From Pseudoalteromonas sp. S2755 (lineage in GTDB: Bacteria > Pseudomonadota > Gammaproteobacteria > Enterobacterales > Alteromonadaceae), in NCBI RefSeq assembly GCF_005886535.1, contig NZ_PNDS01000024.1, positions 1 through 62,771 of the forward strand: 62,771 nt of DNA, written 5' to 3'. This document shows, piece by piece, positions 38,101 through 45,601 of the stretch. Made by a program: the position numbers and the translations under genes. The notes beneath the pieces were generated by a model that was given only the letters and a program-made list of their open reading frames with translations, had not been told where the DNA came from and did no database searches. How positions within the stretch are numbered: position 1 is the first letter of the stretch; each line of letters opens with the position of its first letter.

Positions 38101-39133
38101 GGCTAGAGTATGGCAGCAGGTGCTGCAGGTTAACCAAGTATATCGAGAAGATAACTTCTTTGCGTTGGGTGGTAACTCCATTCATGCGTTACGTATGGTG
38201 CATCAATGGCAAAAATTAGCTCGACCAGAGCCCTTACTCGCACAAGCTATTTGGCAAGCAGATAACTTACGTGATTTGGCTCAGCAAATTGCACTTTCTA
38301 AACAATTTAATGTTTTTGACATTTTACCTGAATCTGCATCATCGAAGTCATATAGCGATTTGCTGATATGTCTTCATGATGGCCGTGGTTTTACTATGTC
38401 ATACAGACCCCTTGCGATGGCGTTGCCTGAATATATTCGCTGTATTGGTATTACCCCTGATCTTGAGTTATCACAACAGGATGACTTTAGTACTTTGGCG
38501 CATCGCTATGCGGAACAGCTCGGAGACCTTAGGCAGTATCAAAATGTTTATGTACTTGGGTGGTCTTTGGGGGGGGCGATAGCATTGCAGTTGGTTGAAG
38601 CGCTGGAGGGGAGAAATACACGCATAGACAGTGTGTTTTTAATTGATAGTTGGGACCCGTTCGAATCAACCAATACCCAGCTAGAAAGTTGGCGTGATTA
38701 TATTTTAACAAGACTCTCAGAGAGTATTGCAGCTCCAAACTCTGAAGCTGAGTTTTATCAAGCGGTAGCTCAGTTTTCTTGGTCTGATGGAGCTTCGGCG
38801 ACTGAAAGAGCTGACGATATCACGCGCTTTCTTCTCGAACATATTAATGTGCTTGAAGAAAGTGTTGCAGCTATGCCTACCTCCGAGATAGTGCAAACCT
38901 TAGAGCAGACTTATTTATTGCGCTGTGCTGGTCGTCATGCTCTTAACTATCGGCAAGGTGATGGTGTTAACTATTATACTGTGTGGAGTAACGAGCGTGA
39001 TGTGGGAGTTGCAAAACGATTTTGTCAGCGCCTGAATATTCAACACTCGGACTATGTTGATGCCGATCATATGCAGATTATCTCACATCCCAGTGTTATT
39101 GAAACTGTACAAAAAATAATAAGCGTTGAATAA
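35165..39133 (+). CDS. NRPS 5: C-A(Gly)-T-TE (terminal module)
   Basis: The protein is about 1322 residues. The C domain has HHIVSDAWS at 176. The A domain has YTSGSTGQPKG near 632 and pocket residues D-I-L-Q-L-G-M-V-W, which closely match the Gly code DILQLG(L/M)IW. The carrier Ser1005 is in LGGNS. The thioesterase (~1060-1320) has its nucleophile Ser1134 in GWSLGG and its catalytic His in DADHMQ near 1302. The TE releases the finished chain by hydrolysis or cyclisation, and the sequence does not say which. Three ATGs (35165, 35171, 35177) are possible starts; none has a recognisable ribosome site, and all follow a terminator hairpin. A still earlier in-frame ATG (35129) lies inside the hairpin region and is unlikely. 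Confidence 0.93.
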   Translation: MSMCMSNNELADELVDGLDLDLLAQLWSEPEVEDEVTGVVATESVSGVLSLQQKRLWLLQQIDPQSNAYDVLRTYHAPTSLDLTRLQSALDALVECHEIFRTYYQFDGTATQVVASACKVPLTIIDIDSILDSQSLLEQAAVKSWCDVPFNLSQVPLLKAAWVNTAEGGYLLLRNHHIVSDAWSKTLILKDLLAAYQGQALVKPSCRYLDYATWQSEYLAHDSGKETLTYWREYIKQQPQPITLPSKESTTTLSSFPVMLSHRLSEQQARQVNALCQRHGCTSAAVFMTLLQATLSRFSSTQDFLIGSPTAARNLPELADVVGCFMNTQLYKNEVRAGVTFIDAVNQNQRHTLRLINEDQVPFEWLAEQLDWPVLADRHPHFQVLFNYLQSDTVPSNNMALALRPMNVESQVAKFELSLDVSVQDGTIELYFEADGAMYRAALLDQLLTCYLNLLDALISKPEAAINDITVYQPDPTLCASRQTNEVTTVVELIKQQQLPLAAVALQDDSGDKLNYKALLQLSENFANFLIEQGVQSEDRVAVVVSRQIDMVVALLGCMQAGVVYVPVDPNMPHQRQQLIFASSAARAIVTNLEDIFNPSGLPVWSIAKVNRTRYQDHKASLRVCAQQLAYILYTSGSTGQPKGVAITHDNLVNFILAMKSQFSLTQDSKWLALTALGFDISGLELYLPLVCGAQVRIADSVFSLKEGDLEGVSHIQATPAGWQGLLAKSLLSHPVVGLCGGEALPPVLAQALKAKQVALYNMYGPTETTVWSSCHRVQDSIHLGFPIRNTQLYVLDSYLNVCPTGVAGELYIGGAGLARGYMDQPALTAQRFVANPFSSVGERLYRTGDLVERNERNELRFLGRTDHQVKIRGHRIETGEIESQLLRVEGVNQAVVVAHGDEDNKRLVAYVCTQTLSRGQITAAVSDLLPSYMVPEQIILLEALPLNHSGKVDRKALPKPLQESRQGTQPQGHLEQALARVWQQVLQVNQVYREDNFFALGGNSIHALRMVHQWQKLARPEPLLAQAIWQADNLRDLAQQIALSKQFNVFDILPESASSKSYSDLLICLHDGRGFTMSYRPLAMALPEYIRCIGITPDLELSQQDDFSTLAHRYAEQLGDLRQYQNVYVLGWSLGGAIALQLVEALEGRNTRIDSVFLIDSWDPFESTNTQLESWRDYILTRLSESIAAPNSEAEFYQAVAQFSWSDGASATERADDITRFLLEHINVLEESVAAMPTSEIVQTLEQTYLLRCAGRHALNYRQGDGVNYYTVWSNERDVGVAKRFCQRLNIQHSDYVDADHMQIISHPSVIETVQKIISVE

Positions 39134-39142
39134 AATCAAATT

Positions 39143-39161
39143 GTAAATGATAACTGTTTTC
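39143..39161. promoter_or_regulatory. Putative Fur box upstream of TonB-dependent receptor 2
   Basis: GTAAATGATAACTGTTTTC matches 13 of 19 consensus positions, including the central AATGATAA. It lies about 55 bp before the receptor start. A TAAAT and a CGT occur here too, but only 12 nt apart, so this does not fit the IS-box spacing. Confidence 0.5.
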
Positions 39162-39214
39162 GTTACTATTGTAGGTAATTAACCCGAGGTTAATGTAAAA
39201 GGGAGATTATTACC

Positions 39215-41296
39215 ATGCAATTTGTATGTAAGCGAGTGCTTATACTTGTCAGTTGTATCACAGCACCAGCTTGGTCTGCTGAACAATCAATGACAAATGA
39301 AGACATTGAAGTGATTGAAGTGTTGGGACGGGACTCGGAAAAAAACTTTGCCACCTACACGTATTCAGCAACAAAAACGGCAGCTGATATTTTAGACCTG
39401 CCGCAGTCAATTAGTGCTGTGACAAAAGAACTAATCAAGCAACAAGGATTGATGCGGCTTAACGACGTGACACCTTTTGTTAGTGGAGCGAGCGAATTTT
39501 CGGTGTATAACGACATCACCATTCGAGGTTTTCGCAGCCAAGATGATCGCCGCCTCAATGGTATGCGAACTTATAATGATTTTTGGTCACAAACCGCCAT
39601 TGCGCATGTTGAGCGAGTGGAGGTGGTTAAAGGCCCAGCCTCAGCTATTTTTGGTGACGCCAGCCCTGGTGGAGTAATCAATACCGTAACCAAAAAGCCT
39701 TTAGCGACTAGTCGTCATGAATTGAGTGCTCGGGTCGGTAGTTACCAAGAGCAGTATGTTGCACTGGATACCACAGGTGCAATCAATCCATCGGAGTCAG
39801 TTCTGTATCGACTCAATGTGGGTTATGAAGACTCTGAATCTTTTAGAAATCAAGCGTTTAATAAAAGTTTGTTAGTGTCACCTAGTGTCACTTTTATTCC
39901 CAGTGACACGCTTAAGCTTAATCTCGAACTGGTGTATTCAGACAGTGAAGGGATCTTAGAACGAGGGCAGCCGAATATCCGTGGCAATCAGCGTTTGGGC
40001 ACGATACCGATTGAAGTTTCAGCAACACAGCCAGGGGATAAGCTAGATACAGAAAGCTTGATCAGCAGCTTGGCAGTTGACTATCGCTTTAGCGATGCTT
40101 GGTGGTTAGCTGTGCAGTACATGCATCAGAATAGTGATCAAGACTTAGTCGAGCATGGCATTGGAAATTATGCTGATGATTCAGACTCTATCGTCAATTT
40201 ACGCTACATTGAACGTGCTTCAGAAGCACAATCAGACTCCTTTTCCAGTTATCTAAATGGCAACTTTTACCTCGGTGATATCGAACATAATGTGGTGATT
40301 GGCTATGACTATATTGATAGGTTTAGAGAATCCAGCCAGCGAGTTGCCAACAACGCGATGCAGTTCGATATTCTAAATCCTGAATACAAGCGCCGAGATA
40401 CTGGTAGCTACAATGCAACTCAGCGACCTGTGTTTGGTGGTAACCTGCAAAGTGAAGGGATCTATATTCAAGACCGTATGGTATTTGGTCAATGGTCGGT
40501 ACTGGCGAGCTTACGTGAAGAAAGCTTTGATCTAGATAATACCGGCGGCGGTTCCTCGAAAGATAGCCAACTGCTACCACGATTGGGAGCGGTGTATAAG
40601 CTATCAGATACCCAGAGCATTTATGCGAGTTGGATGCAGGGTTTTGAGCCTCCTCCTTTATACTCAAATAACCCTGAACAAGGTGGTCCATTTAAACCGC
40701 AAGATAGCGAATTATATGAGGTTGGCTTTAAGGCGCGGTTATTTAGCGATGATTTACAATTAACCACAGCTATCTATCAAATAACGCGTGAAAATGTCGT
40801 GCTATATGATGCTGAAGCATCAGCCAGAATCGATTTTGCTCGATATATGTATCGTCAGCGTGGTGCCGAGCAAGCGCGTGGATTTGAGTTCGATCTTAAT
40901 GGTCAAATCACGGAACAACTTTCCGTAATTGCCAATTATGCTTATAACTCAGCGAAAGTAACCAAAGATTTGAATGATAGTGAAGTTGGCAAACGCAAAG
41001 AGGGCGCTGCTAAACATATGGCCACTGTATGGTCACGTTACCAGTTAGATGATAATTGGGCATTTGGGATCGGGGCGAGCTATGTGGGGGAGCGAGCAAC
41101 CTCCTCTACAGGGTTAGTATTGCCTAGTTATCTGCTCTACAACGCAGGTGTGTATTATCAGGTAGATAGTTGGAAGGCCTCTTTGGTGATTGACAATATG
41201 TTCGACAAAGTACATTGGACAGGCGGCTATAGTTATAGCCAGTTGTTTCCAGGCGATCCACGCAGTGCGAGCTTAACGGTCGACTATCGATTTTAA
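39215..41296 (+). CDS. TonB-dependent siderophore receptor 2
   Basis: This 693-residue outer-membrane receptor has a signal peptide ending near TAPAWSA. Its plug contains LPQSISAVTKEL, TIRGF, VERVEVVKGPASAIFGDASPGG and NTVTKKP, the pattern of FhuA/ferrichrome-type siderophore receptors. The barrel ends in DYRF. No N-terminal signalling domain is present. It is followed, across a hairpin, by a PepSY membrane protein that often pairs with such receptors. The promoter region has a Fur-like box instead of an IS box, so it may respond to iron directly. It could take up the same siderophore as receptor 1, a breakdown or partial form of it, or a foreign siderophore. Confidence 0.92.
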   Translation: MQFVCKRVLILVSCITAPAWSAEQSMTNEDIEVIEVLGRDSEKNFATYTYSATKTAADILDLPQSISAVTKELIKQQGLMRLNDVTPFVSGASEFSVYNDITIRGFRSQDDRRLNGMRTYNDFWSQTAIAHVERVEVVKGPASAIFGDASPGGVINTVTKKPLATSRHELSARVGSYQEQYVALDTTGAINPSESVLYRLNVGYEDSESFRNQAFNKSLLVSPSVTFIPSDTLKLNLELVYSDSEGILERGQPNIRGNQRLGTIPIEVSATQPGDKLDTESLISSLAVDYRFSDAWWLAVQYMHQNSDQDLVEHGIGNYADDSDSIVNLRYIERASEAQSDSFSSYLNGNFYLGDIEHNVVIGYDYIDRFRESSQRVANNAMQFDILNPEYKRRDTGSYNATQRPVFGGNLQSEGIYIQDRMVFGQWSVLASLREESFDLDNTGGGSSKDSQLLPRLGAVYKLSDTQSIYASWMQGFEPPPLYSNNPEQGGPFKPQDSELYEVGFKARLFSDDLQLTTAIYQITRENVVLYDAEASARIDFARYMYRQRGAEQARGFEFDLNGQITEQLSVIANYAYNSAKVTKDLNDSEVGKRKEGAAKHMATVWSRYQLDDNWAFGIGASYVGERATSSTGLVLPSYLLYNAGVYYQVDSWKASLVIDNMFDKVHWTGGYSYSQLFPGDPRSASLTVDYRF

Positions 41297-41304
41297 ACAG
41301 GGAG

Positions 41305-41338
41305 AGAGCAGTTGGCTTTTTAGCCAATTGCTCTTTTT
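41305..41338 (+). terminator. Terminator/attenuator between receptor 2 and the PepSY gene
   Basis: AGAGCAGTTGGCT pairs with AGCCAATTGCTCT (13 bp including one G-T pair) around a 4-nt loop and is followed by T residues. The AGGAGA ribosome site of the next gene begins at its end, so it probably lowers rather than abolishes expression of the PepSY gene. Confidence 0.75.
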
Positions 41339-41349
41339 AGGAGAAAAGA

Positions 41350-42693
41350 ATGACAGCAAAACAATGGTTCAGTTGGCATAGTTTAAGCGGTGTTTGGTTC
41401 GGCTTGCTATTGTTCGTGATCTGTTGGACAGGGGCATTTGCGACCATTTCTTACGAATTAGATTGGCTATTCGATAACAGGGTGAGAGCGGCAGAAAGTA
41501 GTCCACAAGTCAGTTTAGCGAATGCTTACGAAAAGGTTCAAGAAACCTATCCAGACGCACGAATAGGGATCGCTTTTGCGGGTTCAGAAGCGTATTTTGC
41601 TCACGATTTTGTGGTTCGCTTGCCAGATAATCCATGGCAGCATATTTACGTTGATCCATACACTGGAAATATACAAGGGAAAACGAGCTTTTTGAATATT
41701 CAGCGGTTTTTCCGAGATTTTCATATGCATTTTTTTGGTGTGTTCGACAGCATTGTGTCTTATTACTTGGTTTTGCTATTTGCCATTCCGCTATGCGTAT
41801 CCACGATTAGTGCTTTGTATTTGTATCGAGGCTGGTGGAAAAAGTTTTTTACGCTAAAGCTTAGCGGCGATACTCGCGCTAAGGTCGCAAGCTCACACAA
41901 ATTAGCTGGAGTATGGAGTTTGTGGTTAGCAGTGGTGATTGCGATAACCAGTATGTGGTACTTGTTTGAGTTTGTCAGAATGGACTTGGCTGATGGTAAA
42001 ACTGCGTATACAGATGTTGGTGATTTTGCTGTGAACCCCTTACCGGAATTGCAACCACAAGATAAGCCTCAGCTCTCTGTTGTGGCGCTTGCGGCAAAAG
42101 TCAGAGAAGCGAGACCTGATCTGGAAATTAGAGCGATTAGATATTCCGAAGGGTACTTTTATGTTGAAGGCCAATCCAGTGACGTATTGGTAAGGGACAG
42201 AGCAAATAAGGTGTATATGAATCCTTATACTGGGGAAGTCGTATATAGCCAAACTGCGTCTAGTCAGGGAGTATATTGGCGTTTATCTGATACCGCGGAT
42301 CCTTTGCATTTTGGTAATTTTGCCGGTATATGGGTAAAAATATTGTGGTGCATTTTTGGGATTGCACTATCTTTTTTAGTGCTTAGCGGCACCTATATGT
42401 ATGTTAAACGCCAGCTCAAGCTGCGCCGAAAAGAAGATCTACGAGGCGTGAAAGCTTCTTTGGTTTTCAGTTTAAGCCTTTTGTTATGTATTGCTTACTA
42501 CGCCTACCATACGCTTATGAACTATGGAGTCGCAGGTCAGTTTCCTGTGCTACCAACAGGTTCGGCGCTGTTTTTGTCGATTTGGACGTTAGTCACTTGC
42601 TTTATCATTGTTGTATGGGGAGGCGCGTTACTTCACTTATGTCGCGAAGCAACGCTTATTAGTAAACCTAAAGTGTCGCACCACCATCTATAG
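41350..42693 (+). CDS. PepSY-associated TM helix protein (putative ferric-siderophore reductase)
   Basis: This is a 447-residue inner-membrane protein. It has an N-terminal transmembrane helix (WFGLLLFVICWTGAFATI), a periplasmic PepSY-like segment, a helix around residues 135-155, further helices near 185-205 and 335-355, and two more at the C-terminus. Conserved histidines flank the helices (FHMHFFGV, SHKLAGVWSLW, DPLHFGNF). Family members (PiuB/FoxB-like) are found with TonB receptors and are thought to carry heme and reduce ferric siderophores in the periplasm. It follows receptor 2 with a strong AGGAGA ribosome site, so the two form one transport unit. Its 3' end overlaps the convergent entA by 26 bp. 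Confidence 0.85.
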   Translation: MTAKQWFSWHSLSGVWFGLLLFVICWTGAFATISYELDWLFDNRVRAAESSPQVSLANAYEKVQETYPDARIGIAFAGSEAYFAHDFVVRLPDNPWQHIYVDPYTGNIQGKTSFLNIQRFFRDFHMHFFGVFDSIVSYYLVLLFAIPLCVSTISALYLYRGWWKKFFTLKLSGDTRAKVASSHKLAGVWSLWLAVVIAITSMWYLFEFVRMDLADGKTAYTDVGDFAVNPLPELQPQDKPQLSVVALAAKVREARPDLEIRAIRYSEGYFYVEGQSSDVLVRDRANKVYMNPYTGEVVYSQTASSQGVYWRLSDTADPLHFGNFAGIWVKILWCIFGIALSFLVLSGTYMYVKRQLKLRRKEDLRGVKASLVFSLSLLLCIAYYAYHTLMNYGVAGQFPVLPTGSALFLSIWTLVTCFIIVVWGGALLHLCREATLISKPKVSHHHL

Positions 42694-43432
42694 TGATCAC
42701 TTGCATGGTGGTATGTGAGCTTAGGGATGAGGCATAAAATAGCACCGAGTGGGCCATTTCTTCAGGTGTTGCAAGCTTTTGCAGTGGGATCCCAAGTTTA
42801 TATTGACTCGGGAACCCTTTGATCACTTGCTCTGCGCCTGAGTTATCTCGCCACATACCTGTTTGCATTGGCGTTAACGTAGAGCCCGGAGCAATCACAT
42901 TGGCGCGTATGCCATATTCAGCCAATTCTAACCCTGCAGTAAGGGTTAATTGGGTTGAGGCTGATTTCGACGCGCAATAAGCTGCCATGTTTTGGCGGGG
43001 CGTATGGCTCGCATTGGAGCTAACCGTCACTATACTGCCACTACGCTGCTGTTTGAAATGAGCTGCACACGACTTCAGGAAAACAAATACAGCGCCAGCG
43101 TTAACCTGCTGACAGTGTTGCCATTGCGCAAGTGATAATGCCTCTAGCGCGCCAAGCTCGAGTACGCCCGCAACATTAATTAAGCTGTATGGAGCGAGGT
43201 CTTGTCGTACTAATGCTGCCAGCGTATGCTCCAATGTTACGAGGTCTGCTAAATCACAGTGTATGGCTTTAAATAGTGGTTCTGTCGTTGCAAACTGCTT
43301 ATCGAAACCCACGACACGAGCGCCAAGCTGCGCAAACTGCTTTGCGACACTTAGTCCTATGCCTTGTCCTGCACCAGTCACCCAAACAATTTTGTTGTGA
43401 TATTCTTGCTTGAGGCTGTCATCGAAGCACAT
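42668..43432 (-). CDS. entA: 2,3-dihydro-2,3-dihydroxybenzoate dehydrogenase (EntA-like)
   Basis: This is a 254-residue short-chain dehydrogenase. It has the NAD-binding TGAGQGIG near residue 20, a catalytic Ser in TVSSNASH and the YCASK active-site motif. It oxidises 2,3-dihydro-2,3-dihydroxybenzoate to DHB, the last step of catechol synthesis from isochorismate. It is the last gene of the leftward entC-entE-entB-C-entA operon and overlaps the preceding condensation gene by 14 bp. Other SDR functions would be possible in isolation, but the surrounding ent genes make this assignment strong. Confidence 0.93.
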   Translation of the reverse strand: MCFDDSLKQEYHNKIVWVTGAGQGIGLSVAKQFAQLGARVVGFDKQFATTEPLFKAIHCDLADLVTLEHTLAALVRQDLAPYSLINVAGVLELGALEALSLAQWQHCQQVNAGAVFVFLKSCAAHFKQQRSGSIVTVSSNASHTPRQNMAAYCASKSASTQLTLTAGLELAEYGIRANVIAPGSTLTPMQTGMWRDNSGAEQVIKGFPSQYKLGIPLQKLATPEEMAHSVLFYASSLSSHTTMQVITIDGGATL

Positions 43433-44726
43433 TGTTCATTTCCTCTATAACGGAGAGATAAGGCAAAGACGGTGTGTTCGACCAGACATTAGCCGCTTCC
43501 TGCATTGCTTCTGCGATAGACACAACGAGCTCAGGGGAGTACCTTGCTGGATTGTAATCAATATCAAACTGCACGGGGTCATCACCATTTAAATAGATTT
43601 GCAGCATAAAGTCGTCCGTCGTTCCAGCACTAAGAATATGGCTGCGACTTTTGACTTCGCCATAGCGTGGGTGGCTAGTAAAGGGCAAAATATTTACTGT
43701 CGGGCCGCTAACTTCAATCGCTTTACCTTGTTGTTTGCGGTCTCGTTTTAAATGCTCAACACGATAGCATTGCAATGACTTCACGCGTTTTATCTGCCCA
43801 TTGATGTACTTGGCCACATCTGCCAGTCCTCCTGACGTTGGCAAAGTTAGCGGCAGTGGTAACACATTGCTTTGTACGGTGGGACATGAAAATTCCACTG
43901 GATCTTGGCGATTCATCATCACCAATCCTAATGTCACTTTAGGGCTGTTGCATTTAGCCGCTAACACTATGGCAACTACACTTAGCAATATTTCGCTGGG
44001 TGTGGATTGAACTAGATTTGCTGCCGATTGTAACGTTTGCCACTGAGTTCGAGCTAACGCGAAATGGTAGCGTTGGTTTGGTTCAGTAATCGCAGCTTTG
44101 CTATCACTAAAGCTTTGCGCCACCGGGTATTCATCAAGCCATTCATTAAGAGAGCTTGCAGCCTCAGATAGTTGCTTTTGGTAGCGCTCACTACCATGAA
44201 GATCTAGCAGTTGTTGCTGTGAAGCAAAATGGCAATTTGGCAGAGGCTTCCCTGTGTTTAAAGCCTGATAACTGCGACTTAACGCTTGATGAAATAAACC
44301 AAAGCCAAAGCCATCAAGGACAATGTGATGGGCAACAATAAAGCAATAATCTTGGCTAGGGGTGCGCACCAATTTAAATCGCATCAAGCAACCAGAGCTT
44401 AAGTCAAAAGATTTGGCTAGCTCATGCGCTACTTGTTGTGGCATAAACTCAGCTAGAGAAGCAATATCATGATCAAGATATTCGGTGATCAGCAGAGGCA
44501 GCGATTGTCCAACTACTATGCTTGGAATAAAATCGTCATTATGGATAAAGTTACTGCGCAACAAATCACTTTGTCCAAAGACATGGTGGAGTGCGATGGA
44601 AAATTGCTCGGCATCTATTTTACCTCGAAACTCTAAGCACTCAGCAACATTAAATAAGTTGCCTTGGCCACTGATCGTGTGTAGTAGCCACATCGCGTGT
44701 TGAGAAGCGGTTAATGGCAACGCCAT
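43419..44726 (-). CDS. Stand-alone condensation-domain protein (VibH-like)
   Basis: The whole 435-residue protein is one NRPS condensation domain with an intact HHIVLDG motif around residue 133 and no adenylation or carrier domain. Free-standing condensation proteins such as VibH join a carrier-bound 2,3-dihydroxybenzoyl group to a soluble amine. Encoded inside the DHB operon, its start overlaps the stop of entB, so it likely takes DHB from the EntB carrier domain. The acceptor is not shown by the sequence. The best candidates are the side-chain amines of the basic residues predicted for modules 1, 3 and 4, or the amine freed by the acylase. A small polyamine acceptor cannot be excluded. Confidence 0.88.
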   Translation of the reverse strand: MALPLTASQHAMWLLHTISGQGNLFNVAECLEFRGKIDAEQFSIALHHVFGQSDLLRSNFIHNDDFIPSIVVGQSLPLLITEYLDHDIASLAEFMPQQVAHELAKSFDLSSGCLMRFKLVRTPSQDYCFIVAHHIVLDGFGFGLFHQALSRSYQALNTGKPLPNCHFASQQQLLDLHGSERYQKQLSEAASSLNEWLDEYPVAQSFSDSKAAITEPNQRYHFALARTQWQTLQSAANLVQSTPSEILLSVVAIVLAAKCNSPKVTLGLVMMNRQDPVEFSCPTVQSNVLPLPLTLPTSGGLADVAKYINGQIKRVKSLQCYRVEHLKRDRKQQGKAIEVSGPTVNILPFTSHPRYGEVKSRSHILSAGTTDDFMLQIYLNGDDPVQFDIDYNPARYSPELVVSIAEAMQEAANVWSNTPSLPYLSVIEEMNNVLR

Positions 44727-45592
44727 TATTCTGCCATCCGAGATTCAATCAGCTCTACCCAAGCTGCGAGAGTAGGCATTTGTGCTAGCTCAATAAAGTT
44801 AGTTTCAATACCTTGTTGTTGCCATAATGAAATCAAGTTCATCACTTGCACGGAGTCTAGACCGTAATCAATCAAGCTTTCATGTTCATCAAACTCATCT
44901 GGCTCACAGTCGATCAAAGGCAAAATGAATGCTTTAAGTCCCGCGAGCGTCGTCAGGTCAATACTTGCTTCGCCAACCACTTCTGCTGTCGTGATCACCT
45001 TTCCTGCACGTTGGCCTATGATGTGTAGGGCCATCATATGCTCGTCTTTAGTGAAGTCTGCAATTGCGTCAGCGACAACGAAAGGCTGTATGTCACGCAT
45101 AAATGCATCAATAGCTGTGGTCATCACACCAATATGGCCGTAAATACCGACAATCAAAAGTTGGTCTCGTTGCTGTGCTTTTAGCTGCGCTTCGAAATCG
45201 CATTTTTGAAAAGCGCTATATCGCCACTTTGTCAGGACAATATCCCGTTCGGTTGGCGCTAATGCATCAACTATGGGTTGTTGACTTGGATCTTGTAGTC
45301 CAGCTCCCCACATGTCTAGCAGTAACCCTCGTTCATTGCGACCTTGTTTGATCGGCTGGGCGGTATAATAGACTGGAATATCATGTTGGTAACAATACGC
45401 TTTAATTCGCTGAATGTTTTCTATCATGGTTTGTACTAGCGGATTGTCTGAACCATAAAAAGAGACGAAGTAATGTTGGACATCATGGATAAGTAACGCA
45501 GTACGTTGCGAGTCAAGTTGCCAATCCACTCGGTTTGGCGCAAGTTCAGCTGCGCGAGGTAAAGAATAGTGATTTAATTTAGGTATAGTCAT
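44726..45592 (-). CDS. entB: Isochorismatase with C-terminal aryl carrier domain (EntB-like)
   Basis: This 288-residue bifunctional protein has an isochorismatase domain at residues ~1-210. It converts isochorismate to 2,3-dihydro-2,3-dihydroxybenzoate, and HDVQHYF and VGIYGHIGVM are recognisable. An aryl carrier domain lies at ~215-285, with the phosphopantetheine Ser in DYGLDSVQV. The carrier holds DHB activated by EntE and presents it to a condensation domain, here most likely the adjacent stand-alone one. Length and domain order match enterobactin and vibriobactin EntB. It lies 9 bp after entE and overlaps the next gene by 1 bp (ATGA-type overlap). Confidence 0.95.
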   Translation of the reverse strand: MTIPKLNHYSLPRAAELAPNRVDWQLDSQRTALLIHDVQHYFVSFYGSDNPLVQTMIENIQRIKAYCYQHDIPVYYTAQPIKQGRNERGLLLDMWGAGLQDPSQQPIVDALAPTERDIVLTKWRYSAFQKCDFEAQLKAQQRDQLLIVGIYGHIGVMTTAIDAFMRDIQPFVVADAIADFTKDEHMMALHIIGQRAGKVITTAEVVGEASIDLTTLAGLKAFILPLIDCEPDEFDEHESLIDYGLDSVQVMNLISLWQQQGIETNFIELAQMPTLAAWVELIESRMAE

Positions 45593-45601
45593 TTTACTTC
45601 T

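Noticed and set aside
39144..39163. TAAAT and CGT upstream of receptor 2 as an IS box
   Set aside because: The spacing is 12 nt rather than 16, while the same bases form a Fur-like sequence, so I did not count it as an IS box.
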